A DNA stretch of 7,770 bases from positions 1 to 7,770 of the forward strand of contig CADBQK010000162.1 in assembly GCA_902796775.1 (NCBI GenBank), given 5' to 3'. This document shows positions 1 through 7,453 of this stretch, in pieces. Source of the DNA: an uncultured Lachnospiraceae bacterium (GTDB lineage Bacteria > Bacillota_A > Clostridia > Lachnospirales > Lachnospiraceae). The translations under genes and the position numbers were made by a program. Numbering within the stretch: position 1 is the stretch's first letter; each line of letters starts with the position of its first letter. The notes under the pieces are model-generated. The model searched no databases and had not been told where the DNA came from. It saw nothing but the letters and a program-made list of their open reading frames with translations.

Positions 1-146
1 CCCTGTGCCTTTGTCACCTCAAACTGCGCCTCTGTCTTTTCCAGACTGAAGCGGATCTGCTGCATCAGAGCATCCTCAAACAGATACCGGTTCTTGCCTT
101 TTACACCGATTTCTCCATACTTAATCAAAAACGCCTGAAATTCCAT
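1..146 (-). CDS. thiI: ThiI, tRNA 4-thiouridine synthetase, N-terminal fragment
   Basis: Only the first 48 codons are inside the window; the gene runs off the left edge. The reading begins MEFQAFLIKYGEIGVKGKNR, and the YGEIxxKGKNR stretch is the characteristic N-terminus of ThiI (ferredoxin-like region before the THUMP domain). ThiI adenylates U8 of tRNA and inserts sulfur received as persulfide from a cysteine desulfurase, giving 4-thiouridine. The ATG at 144-146 is 16 bases after the stop of the cysteine desulfurase gene, with a modest Shine-Dalgarno GGGGA at 156-160 and a 9-base spacer, so it is probably co-transcribed and coupled. The PP-loop ATPase domain, and any rhodanese domain as in E. 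coli ThiI, lie outside the window. The family call rests on a short but distinctive motif. Confidence 0.9.
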   Translation of the reverse strand, partial: MEFQAFLIKYGEIGVKGKNRYLFEDALMQQIRFSLEKTEAQFEVTKAQ

Positions 147-162
147 CTATCTCTATCCCCAA

Positions 163-1377
163 TCATTTTTTACGTCTTCCCCTGCCGCCGGGCACAAAAC
201 GTCTGAGCATCGGCAGTAATTCCTCAAGTGCGTCCGCACAGGTATCCAGCTCCTCTTTCGTGGTCTCCGAAGAAAGACTGAAGCGGACAGTTGCATCCAG
301 ATACTTCTTTTCAGCCCCGATCGCCCTGAGCGTACCGCTGACCTGGGGATGATTGGAAGAACAGGCGGAACCGCTGGAGACATAGATACCCTTCTCCTCC
401 AGAGCATGCAGCAGTACCTCCGCACGCACATCGGCAAAACCCGCACTGATAATGTGCGGTGCGGCACAGCAGTCTTCCCCGCCCTCGGCGGAATACGTCA
501 GTTTCCCCTTCCCTGTCCCGCCATGGATCTTCACACCGTCAATCTGTGACAGGCGCCTGATAAAAGAATCTCTGAGTTCATACATCCGATCTGCATCCTC
601 TTCAAGTGTCTCAAAGGTCAGACGCGCTGCTTCTGCCATACCGGCATAACCCGGCACGTTCTCCGTACCGGATCTGCGTCCATTCTGCTGACCTCCGCCA
701 AGGATCAGAGGATGTACTTTCACGCCATCGCGGATCCATAAGAGACCTGTTCCCTTCGGCCCATGAAACTTATGGCCGCTGGCGGACAGCATATCCAGCC
801 CCAGCCGCTTTGGGTACAGGGGAACCTTCCCGAATGCCTGGATCGCATCGCTGTGAATGATCACAGAAGGATTCCTCTCCCGGATCAGTCGAACAATATC
901 CTCCAGCGGCTGCACTGTGCCGATCTCATTATTCACACACATGATGCTGATCAGGATCGTATCCGGACGGATCGCTGACTGAAGAGCCTCCGGTCTAACC
1001 CGGCCATAGCTGTCTACAGGAAGATAGGTCACTTCAAACCCCTGCTCCTCAAGATATGACATCGGCTGGTAGACAGAAGCATGCTCAATCCGGGTCGTAA
1101 TGATATGCCTGCCTGCCCTTTTATTCGCCATAGCAGCACCGATCAGAGCCATGTTGTTGGACTCTGACCCGCCCGAGGTGAAAATCAGCTCTTTTTCATC
1201 TACTTTCAGGATCCGGGCAAAGGTCTGCGCCGCCTCGCGCAGAGCCATCTCCGCCACCATACCTTTATGGTGCATGGAAGAAGGATTGCCGTACTCCTTC
1301 TGCATCAGCTGAATCATACACTGGACAGCCTCCGGGAATACCCGTGTTGTCGCAGCATTATCTAAGTAAATCTCCAT
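163..1377 (-). CDS. Cysteine desulfurase, NifS/IscS-like, PLP-dependent
   Basis: A 404-residue class V aminotransferase-fold enzyme that converts cysteine to alanine and passes the sulfur on as a persulfide. Visible motifs in order: LDNAAT (5-10), the N-terminal family signature; SGGSESNN (68-75), PLP-phosphate region; EHAS (98-101), with the His that stacks on PLP; NNEIGT (149-154); SDAIQ (176-180); SASGHKFHGPKG (198-209), with Schiff-base lysine K203; RSGTEN (235-240); and SSGSACSS (334-341), with catalytic C339. The gene lies 15 bases after rsmE and 16 bases before thiI, which suggests that it serves ThiI in tRNA 4-thiouridine synthesis rather than general Fe-S assembly. That assignment is inference, so no symbol is given. 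The start has only a weak GGTGG site 4 bases upstream, so initiation probably depends on ribosomes finishing rsmE. Residues about 291-307 look like a short insertion containing C303-C304. The C-terminus is basic (GGRGRRKK). Confidence 0.96.
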   Translation of the reverse strand: MEIYLDNAATTRVFPEAVQCMIQLMQKEYGNPSSMHHKGMVAEMALREAAQTFARILKVDEKELIFTSGGSESNNMALIGAAMANKRAGRHIITTRIEHASVYQPMSYLEEQGFEVTYLPVDSYGRVRPEALQSAIRPDTILISIMCVNNEIGTVQPLEDIVRLIRERNPSVIIHSDAIQAFGKVPLYPKRLGLDMLSASGHKFHGPKGTGLLWIRDGVKVHPLILGGGQQNGRRSGTENVPGYAGMAEAARLTFETLEEDADRMYELRDSFIRRLSQIDGVKIHGGTGKGKLTYSAEGGEDCCAAPHIISAGFADVRAEVLLHALEEKGIYVSSGSACSSNHPQVSGTLRAIGAEKKYLDATVRFSLSSETTKEELDTCADALEELLPMLRRFVPGGRGRRKK

Positions 1378-1392
1378 CCTGCCACCAATCTG

Positions 1393-2175
1393 CTACTTCG
1401 TTTCAGAATCATCTATCTCTGTAGATGCTTCGGAATGATCTTTTTCTATGGAAAACATCAGAATAGACAACATCGCCATACCCGCGGTTTCGGTACGAAG
1501 GATCCGCTTACCGAGGGAAATCAGATGGAGTCCCCTCTCCCTTGCGGCCAGTGCCTCGCTCTCCTCAAAACCGCCCTCCGGGCCAATAAAAATACCGATG
1601 TCCCGATACCCGGGTGCACTGCGGACAAGCTCTTTTGCCTCAGCCATCCCGGCGGCCTTTTCATAGGGCATCACGCCCAGGCCAAGACCGGCGCACATAT
1701 CCAGTGCCTCCCGGAAAGACATAAACGGTCCAACCTGGGGGATCACACCTCTGCCGGCCTGCATGGCTGCACTTTTCGCAATTGCCTGCCACCGCTCCAG
1801 ACGCTTTTCCTGCTTTTTCTGATCCAGTTTTACAACAGTTCGTGCTGTTATGACCGGAATCACCTGGAAAACGCCCAGTTCCACGGTCTTCTGGATGATC
1901 AGATCCATCTTATCCGCTTTGGGAAGTCCCTGAAACAGATAGATCCTGGAAGGCAGCTCCACATAGGACGGCCAGCTGTCTTGTATATCCAGCTCCACAC
2001 GATCCTTGCAAATCTCAGCTATATGGCAAAAGTAGTCCGTCCCTTTCCCGTCACTAACCGTGACATCGTCCCCAATCTCCATCCGGAGGACATTGCGGAT
2101 GTGGTTAACATCCTGTCCTGTGATGAGGATATGTTTCTCTCCGATCTGGCCTTCCTGAGCAAAAAATCTTGGCAT
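1393..2175 (-). CDS. rsmE: RsmE, 16S rRNA (uracil-1498-N3)-methyltransferase
   Basis: A 260-residue SPOUT-class enzyme that uses S-adenosylmethionine to methylate N3 of U1498 in helix 44 of 16S rRNA. It begins MPRFF, usual for the family, and has a PUA-like N-terminal domain (about 1-70, with HIRNVLRMEIGD at 25-36). The SPOUT domain follows: GLPKADKMDLIIQKTVELGV (83-102), the conserved ERW-x-K segment with AAMQAGR (136-142) where many homologues have EQSGR, FIGPEGGF (196-203), and ILRTETA (225-231) of the knotted cofactor site. The ATG is preceded by AAGGAGG at 2183-2189 with a 7-base spacer. That site overlaps the prmA stop codon, so the two genes are likely translationally coupled. The last 17 or so residues are acidic and hydrophilic and look like a variable tail. 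Length and motif order fit a complete enzyme. Confidence 0.96.
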   Translation of the reverse strand: MPRFFAQEGQIGEKHILITGQDVNHIRNVLRMEIGDDVTVSDGKGTDYFCHIAEICKDRVELDIQDSWPSYVELPSRIYLFQGLPKADKMDLIIQKTVELGVFQVIPVITARTVVKLDQKKQEKRLERWQAIAKSAAMQAGRGVIPQVGPFMSFREALDMCAGLGLGVMPYEKAAGMAEAKELVRSAPGYRDIGIFIGPEGGFEESEALAARERGLHLISLGKRILRTETAGMAMLSILMFSIEKDHSEASTEIDDSETK

Positions 2176-2187
2176 CCTGCCGCCTCC

Positions 2188-3153
2188 TTACACTCCGGCT
2201 CTGGCTGCTGCAATCGCGATCCAGTCACCGGAATGTGTCACTTCCAGTATCTCAAATCCATTTTCTTTCAACGCTGCACTTACCTCTGCTTCTTTGGAAG
2301 CGAGGATACCGGATGACACAAAGATCCCTCCCTCTGCCAGGCATTCACCGACAACGCCGGAAAGCGGGATGATGATCTCTGCAAGAATATTCGCAACCAC
2401 CAGGTCAAACTTCCGGTCGGCAAACTGCCTGCGGAAAGACTCGTCACTGATGATATCCCCCGTCAGACAGGTATATTGCTCCGGATCCACCCCGTTTTTA
2501 CGAGCATTATCCAGCGTATATTCCACTGCATTTGGATCAACATCTACTGCCGCAGCGTATCCGGCGCCCAGTTTCACGGCAATGATCGACAGGATCCCGC
2601 TTCCGCAGCCCACATCAAAAACAGACTGCCCTTTTTGCAGATACTTACGGATCCCTCGGATACAAAGCTTTGTCGTGTGGTGCATACCGGTCCCGAAAGC
2701 AGTCCCGGGATCCAGTTCAATTACCAGTTTTTTCTTCGCATCGTCCTCATCGACCTTCTCCCAGCTCGGCTTGATCAGGATCCCCTCATCCGCCTCAAAG
2801 GGCTTCCAGTACTGCTTCCAGTTGTTCATCCAGTCCACATCTGCTGTCTGGGTACGCTCAACGGACAGCTCGCCCATATCTGCAAAGGCCCGGCAGCTGT
2901 CCAGAGCTGCCATGATATCGGCAAAAAACTCCGGGCTGTCCTTTTCCGGCTCGATATAAAAAGAAACATAGGCACTGCCGTCATCCGGACCAAGCTCCGG
3001 CAGAATGTCGATAAACATCTGCTCCTTCTCGTGCTGTGTGAGCGGGATCTTATCCTCGATCTCGACCCCCTCGACTCCCAGCTCCCCCAGTGTATAACTG
3101 ATGATATCCTCGGCTGCTGTTGTCGTCTTTATGCGATATTTATTCCACTTCAC
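2188..3153 (-). CDS. prmA: PrmA, ribosomal protein L11 methyltransferase
   Basis: A 321-residue class I SAM-dependent methyltransferase that methylates ribosomal protein L11. The N-terminal substrate-recognition domain covers about 1-110. The catalytic domain shows DPGTAFGTGMHHTT (148-161), the PrmA signature, in which the usual T-H-P-T-T reads M-H-H-T-T; SAM motif I FDVGCGSG (179-186); an acidic loop DVDPNAVE (204-211); and VVANILAEII (252-261), motif IV. The GTG at 3151-3153 is taken as the start: AAGGAG at 3162-3167 sits 8 bases upstream, no in-frame ATG lies near the N-terminus, and the N-terminus matches the expected KWxKYRI-type beginning. The gene is 48 bases after dnaJ and 12 bases before rsmE. 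L11 methylation is dispensable in bacteria where it has been tested, so its place in this operon is conserved but not well explained. Confidence 0.96.
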   Translation of the reverse strand: MKWNKYRIKTTTAAEDIISYTLGELGVEGVEIEDKIPLTQHEKEQMFIDILPELGPDDGSAYVSFYIEPEKDSPEFFADIMAALDSCRAFADMGELSVERTQTADVDWMNNWKQYWKPFEADEGILIKPSWEKVDEDDAKKKLVIELDPGTAFGTGMHHTTKLCIRGIRKYLQKGQSVFDVGCGSGILSIIAVKLGAGYAAAVDVDPNAVEYTLDNARKNGVDPEQYTCLTGDIISDESFRRQFADRKFDLVVANILAEIIIPLSGVVGECLAEGGIFVSSGILASKEAEVSAALKENGFEILEVTHSGDWIAIAAARAGV

Positions 3154-3201
3154 GACCTCTGCTCCTTACCTGACGTTTTTCGACCGCTTTTCTACTCTTC
3201 T

Positions 3202-4389
3202 CTATTCTTCAAAAGTATCTTCAAAAGTTTCCTTCAGCTTGTCCATGAAACCTTTTTTCTTTTTCCCGCCTTTGCGGTCAGCAGGCTGGGCATCGTCCGC
3301 GGCTGTCCTGCCGTTTAAGGAGTCGTCAAAGCGCCTCAGCAGCTCCTTCTGCTCATTAGTAAGCTTTGCAGGAACCTGCACGATCAGTGTCACATAGTGA
3401 TTGCCGCGGTTATTTTTATTATTGCGGTAAGGTACACCCTTGCCCCTCAGGCAGATCCGCGTATCTGTCTGTGTACCGGCAGGGATATTCTGCATAATCT
3501 CACCATCAACGGTCTGGATCTTGATATCCCCGCCCAAAGCTGCCTGTGCAAAGGAAATCGGGACTGAGGTATAGATATCATAATTATCTCTCTGGAAAAC
3601 AGGATGGCGCTCGACCTCCAGAAGGACAAGGAGGTCACCTCTGGGCCCGCCGTTTCTGCCGGGCTCGCCGAAACCGCTCACCCGTACACTGATCCCGCTG
3701 TCCACACCGGGAGGGATCGTCACCTTTAATGGTTTGCGGATCTTTTTAAAGCCCTGCCCGCTGCAGACCGGACATCTTTCCTTGATCACCTTGCCTGTAC
3801 CGTTACAGTCCGGGCAGGTCTGGATGTTGCGCACCATGCCGAAAATCGACTGCTGCGTGAAGGTAACCTGGCCGCTGCCATTACACCGGGTACAGGTCTG
3901 CGGGCTGGTCCCGGGCTTTGCTCCGGTCCCATGGCAGTTGTCACACTCATCTTTATAGCCGATCTCGATGCTCTTTTCTACACCAAACACTGCTTCCATA
4001 AAGCTGATCCGCATATTGATTCGGACATTTGCTCCCTGCATCGGACCATTGTATGCACGTCTGGAACTTCTGCCGCCTCCGAAAAGATCACCGAAGATAT
4101 CGCCGAAAATGTCGCCCATATCACCGGTAAAATCAAATCCGCCGGGTCCGCCGCCCTGCTCAAAGGCTGCATGGCCAAACTGATCATACTGTCTTCTCTT
4201 CCCCTCGTCACTCAGGATCGAGTAAGCCTCCGATGCCTCCTTAAATTTCGCTTCTGCCTCCTTATCTCCGGGGTTCAGATCCGGATGATACTTTTTTGCC
4301 AGTGCGCGGTAGGCATGCTTGATCTCATCTTCCGTAGCACTGCGCGTTACGCCCAGCACCTCGTAGTAATCCCTCTTGTTCTCAGCCAT
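3202..4389 (-). CDS. dnaJ: DnaJ, Hsp40 co-chaperone
   Basis: A complete 395-residue type I J-protein that delivers unfolded clients to DnaK and stimulates its ATPase. Domains in order: J domain (about 5-72) with the essential HPD at 35-37; Gly/Phe-rich linker (about 78-106) with GDIFGD-type repeats; zinc-binding domain with four CxxCxGxG repeats at 149-156, 166-173, 192-199 and 206-213, all cysteines present; the beta-sandwich client domains (about 215-345); and a C-terminal dimerisation region ending in a Lys-rich patch (KGGKKKKG, 373-380) followed by an acidic tail. The ATG at 4387-4389 has AAGGA at 4399-4403 with a 9-base spacer. Another ATG seven bases upstream (4394-4396) is out of frame and only 2 bases from that site. 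The leader contains a promoter-like sequence and a strong hairpin, so dnaJ and the genes after it may be transcribed independently of the HrcA-controlled promoter. Confidence 0.98.
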   Translation of the reverse strand: MAENKRDYYEVLGVTRSATEDEIKHAYRALAKKYHPDLNPGDKEAEAKFKEASEAYSILSDEGKRRQYDQFGHAAFEQGGGPGGFDFTGDMGDIFGDIFGDLFGGGRSSRRAYNGPMQGANVRINMRISFMEAVFGVEKSIEIGYKDECDNCHGTGAKPGTSPQTCTRCNGSGQVTFTQQSIFGMVRNIQTCPDCNGTGKVIKERCPVCSGQGFKKIRKPLKVTIPPGVDSGISVRVSGFGEPGRNGGPRGDLLVLLEVERHPVFQRDNYDIYTSVPISFAQAALGGDIKIQTVDGEIMQNIPAGTQTDTRICLRGKGVPYRNNKNNRGNHYVTLIVQVPAKLTNEQKELLRRFDDSLNGRTAADDAQPADRKGGKKKKGFMDKLKETFEDTFEE

Positions 4390-4398
4390 GAGCCATGT

Positions 4399-4406
4399 TC
4401 CTTTCG
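4399..4406 (-). promoter_or_regulatory. dnaJ Shine-Dalgarno, complementary to an upstream hairpin arm
   Basis: On the minus strand this reads CGAAAGGA, with the AAGGA core 9 bases before the dnaJ ATG. Seven bases (CGAAAGG, 4400-4406) are identical to part of the 5' arm of the upstream hairpin (4462-4468). They are therefore complementary to its 3' arm (CCTTTCG, 4439-4445). Just upstream is the A/T-rich tandem ATTTGATTTGAT (about 4409-4420), probably unpaired. Confidence 0.7.
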
Positions 4407-4437
4407 TATCAAATCAAATCTATTCTGTAAACATCAA

Positions 4438-4469
4438 TCGAAAGGCACGGCCAATGCCCTGCCTTTCGA
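4438..4469 (-). promoter_or_regulatory. Strong hairpin in the dnaJ leader
   Basis: Inverted repeat with perfect 10-base arms: on the minus strand TCGAAAGGCA (4469-4460) and TGCCTTTCGA (4447-4438). The stem continues inward after one G-G mismatch with GGC/GCC (three pairs) closing an ATTG loop. It is not followed by a T-run on either strand, so it does not look like an intrinsic terminator. It lies between the candidate dnaJ promoter and the dnaJ ribosome binding site. It could stabilise the 5' end, mark a processing site between dnaK and dnaJ, or act as a translational switch. The structure is read directly; the role is inference. Confidence 0.75.
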
Positions 4470-4499
4470 CATATGATTCTATCTCTTTCTGCCTGCTAT

Positions 4500-4527
4500 A
4501 GGATATCAGAAATCCGTTTTCTGTCAA
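4500..4527 (-). promoter_or_regulatory. Candidate sigma-A promoter for dnaJ
   Basis: On the minus strand there is a perfect -35 TTGACA (4522-4527), a 16-base spacer, and TATCCT (4500-4505) preceded by TGA, giving the extended -10 form TGnTATCCT. Transcription would begin near 4493-4494, leaving a leader of about 104 bases before dnaJ. From memory, an internal sigma-A promoter in front of dnaJ is described in the Bacillus subtilis dnaK operon, which makes this position plausible. No CIRCE repeat is attached to it, so it would give HrcA-independent expression of dnaJ, prmA, rsmE, the desulfurase and thiI. Confidence 0.6.
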
Positions 4528-4595
4528 GTCCTGCAGCAGACTGTTTGACTATCTATAAGACTTTATGCTGTCTTACTGCGACGTCGTCACCCGGA

Positions 4596-6494
<1,899 letters not shown>

Positions 6495-6498
6495 TCAT

Positions 6499-6505
6499 AC
6501 CTCCT
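6499..6505 (-). promoter_or_regulatory. dnaK Shine-Dalgarno
   Basis: AGGAGGT on the minus strand with a 7-base spacer to the dnaK ATG. It is the strongest ribosome binding site in the window and confirms the start. An ATG beginning directly after it (GGT-ATG) is out of frame and too close to be used. Confidence 0.85.
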
Positions 6506-6563
6506 GATTCTCTTCGTCTCTCTTGCCCCGCCTTATTTACCGGCTTTGGCAGAATGATTCGAT

Positions 6564-6578
6564 CTTATATAAGCTTAT
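6564..6578. repeat. Two overlapping 10-base palindromes
   Basis: CTTATATAAG (6564-6573) and ATAAGCTTAT (6569-6578) are each perfect palindromes and share five bases. They are A/T-rich and about 75 bases upstream of dnaK. They could be a binding site or chance in A/T-rich DNA. Confidence 0.5.
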
Positions 6579-6595
6579 TTGTATTATCTCGTTTC

Positions 6596-6710
6596 CTGTT
6601 TGACTATATGTGAACCCGGCTGCTTTCATGCAGCACAGGGATTTATGTCTCCTGTTTACCTGCTGTTTCCTGTCAATTTCTGTTGACTGCTATCAATCTA
6701 CTGTTAACTG
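6596..6710 (-). repeat. Cluster of CAG-N2/3-AACAG repeats between grpE and dnaK
   Basis: On the minus strand five related copies occur: CAGTTAACAG (6701-6710), CAGTCAACAG (6680-6689), CAGGAAACAG (6663-6672), CAGGTAAACAG (6652-6662, directly abutting the previous copy) and TAGTCAAACAG (6596-6606). The first four fall within 59 bases just after the grpE stop. They do not form inverted pairs, so they are direct repeats rather than a hairpin. The function is unknown; a protein-binding array on DNA or RNA is possible. Confidence 0.65.
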
Positions 6711-6715
6711 TCCAT

Positions 6716-7426
6716 CTACTGTGCAACCATGACCATGCTGTGGCGCAGGATCCTGTCCTTAAAAGTATATCCTTTCTGAAGGACCTGCATCACAGTACCG
6801 GACTCATATTCCTCACTCGGCTGCTGCATGACTGCATTGTGAAGGGCCGGATCAAACTCCTTACCCAGAGCCTCGATCTCCTTCACCCCTTCATCATCCA
6901 GAAGCTTGGTCAGCTGCTTGTAGATCAGTTCCATGCCCTGACCGAAAGAAGAAGCTTTGTCCTCCTCGCTCATGGCAGACATGCCTCGCTCAAAATTATC
7001 AACTACGGGGAGAAGCTTCAGCAGAAAATCTGACTCTCCAATGTCATAATTCTGTGCTTTCTCCTTGTCGGTACGCTTCCTGTAATTGTCAAACTCCGCC
7101 ATCTGGCGCATGAGCCTGTCTTTCAGATCTGCAATCTGCGCATCCTTTTTATCCCTGGAAGCCTCTGCATCCCCGGATTCATCAGCATCCGCAGTTTCCT
7201 CACTCCCGGCATCCTTCACATCCTCTGCCTGAGGATCTGCCTCCGCCTGCTCCTCGCCGGCACTGCCCTCCGGCTCCTGAGGATCATCTGCTGTCCCGGT
7301 GCCATCTCCGGCCTCATCATGATTCTCATCAGCCTGCCCTGTACAGGCATCTGTCCCAGTCTCTGCAGCCTCTTGCGGATCTTCCTCCAGGTTGTCCTGC
7401 AGATCTGTATCGTTGTCCCATATCAT
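6716..7426 (-). CDS. grpE: GrpE, nucleotide exchange factor for DnaK
   Basis: A 236-residue GrpE with the ATG at 7424-7426 as start. It releases ADP from DnaK and so resets the chaperone cycle; the protein acts as a dimer in the cytoplasm. The first 90 or so residues are very acidic, Asp/Glu/Gly/Ala-rich and probably disordered, longer than in many homologues. The coiled-coil region follows (about 93-145, with LKDRLMRQMAEFDNYRKRT), then the C-terminal beta domain with the signature FDPALHNAVMQ (191-201) and GTVMQVLQKGY to the end (210-236). The ATG is preferred because GAGGTGA lies 6 bases upstream. A GTG nine bases earlier (7433-7435) lies inside that site but has its own GGGAG at 7443-7447 with a 7-base spacer and would give 239 residues. 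The gap from the hrcA stop is 27 bases. Confidence 0.95.
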   Translation of the reverse strand: MIWDNDTDLQDNLEEDPQEAAETGTDACTGQADENHDEAGDGTGTADDPQEPEGSAGEEQAEADPQAEDVKDAGSEETADADESGDAEASRDKKDAQIADLKDRLMRQMAEFDNYRKRTDKEKAQNYDIGESDFLLKLLPVVDNFERGMSAMSEEDKASSFGQGMELIYKQLTKLLDDEGVKEIEALGKEFDPALHNAVMQQPSEEYESGTVMQVLQKGYTFKDRILRHSMVMVAQ

Positions 7427-7432
7427 ATCTGT

Positions 7433-7440
7433 CACCTCTT
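7433..7440 (-). promoter_or_regulatory. grpE Shine-Dalgarno
   Basis: AAGAGGTG on the minus strand, followed by a 6-base spacer to the ATG at 7424-7426. The GAGGTGA part matches seven consecutive bases of the consensus complementary to the 16S rRNA 3' end. This decides the start in favour of the ATG, although the competing GTG start cannot be excluded. Confidence 0.65.
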
Positions 7441-7453
7441 TGCTCCCATGTTT

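Larger units (their letters stand above)
4390..4595 (-). other. dnaK-dnaJ intergenic region, 206 bases
   Basis: Non-coding. Downstream of the dnaK stop the minus strand has a weak stem TAAGAC/GTCTTA with an 8-base loop and no T-run, so no convincing terminator. Next come the element ATAGTCAAACAG (4541-4552), also present in the grpE-dnaK gap, a small AGTC/GACT stem around CTGCAG, the candidate promoter, and the leader hairpin. No small ORF with a ribosome binding site was found apart from the four-codon ORF overlapping the dnaJ start. Confidence 0.7.

Noticed and set aside
1435..3318. Plus-strand open frames of 293 codons (1435-2316) and 280 codons (2476-3318)
   Set aside because: Both lie in codon register opposite rsmE and prmA and arise in the same way as the frame opposite dnaK. 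The minus-strand proteins are clear family members, and the plus-strand translations resemble nothing.
4438..4469. The dnaJ leader hairpin as an intrinsic terminator after dnaK
   Set aside because: No T-run follows the stem on either strand, and it lies downstream of the candidate dnaJ promoter, so a terminator reading is not supported.
6537..6629. A 30-codon minus-strand ORF in the grpE-dnaK gap, possibly a leader peptide
   Set aside because: There is no Shine-Dalgarno at a usable distance (the nearest AGGAG is about 20 bases upstream), its ATG sits in the loop of a small stem, and the sequence has no recognisable character.
6671..6676. TTGACA in the grpE-dnaK gap as the -35 of a dnaK promoter
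   Set aside because: No -10-like hexamer occurs at 16-18 bases; the nearest (CATAAA) is about 22-23 bases away. TATAGT and GATAAT further down lack a properly spaced -35.
7427..7453. A CIRCE operator (TTAGCACTC-N9-GAGTGCTAA) within the window
   Set aside because: I looked in all intergenic gaps and saw neither half-site. It is expected upstream of hrcA, outside the window.
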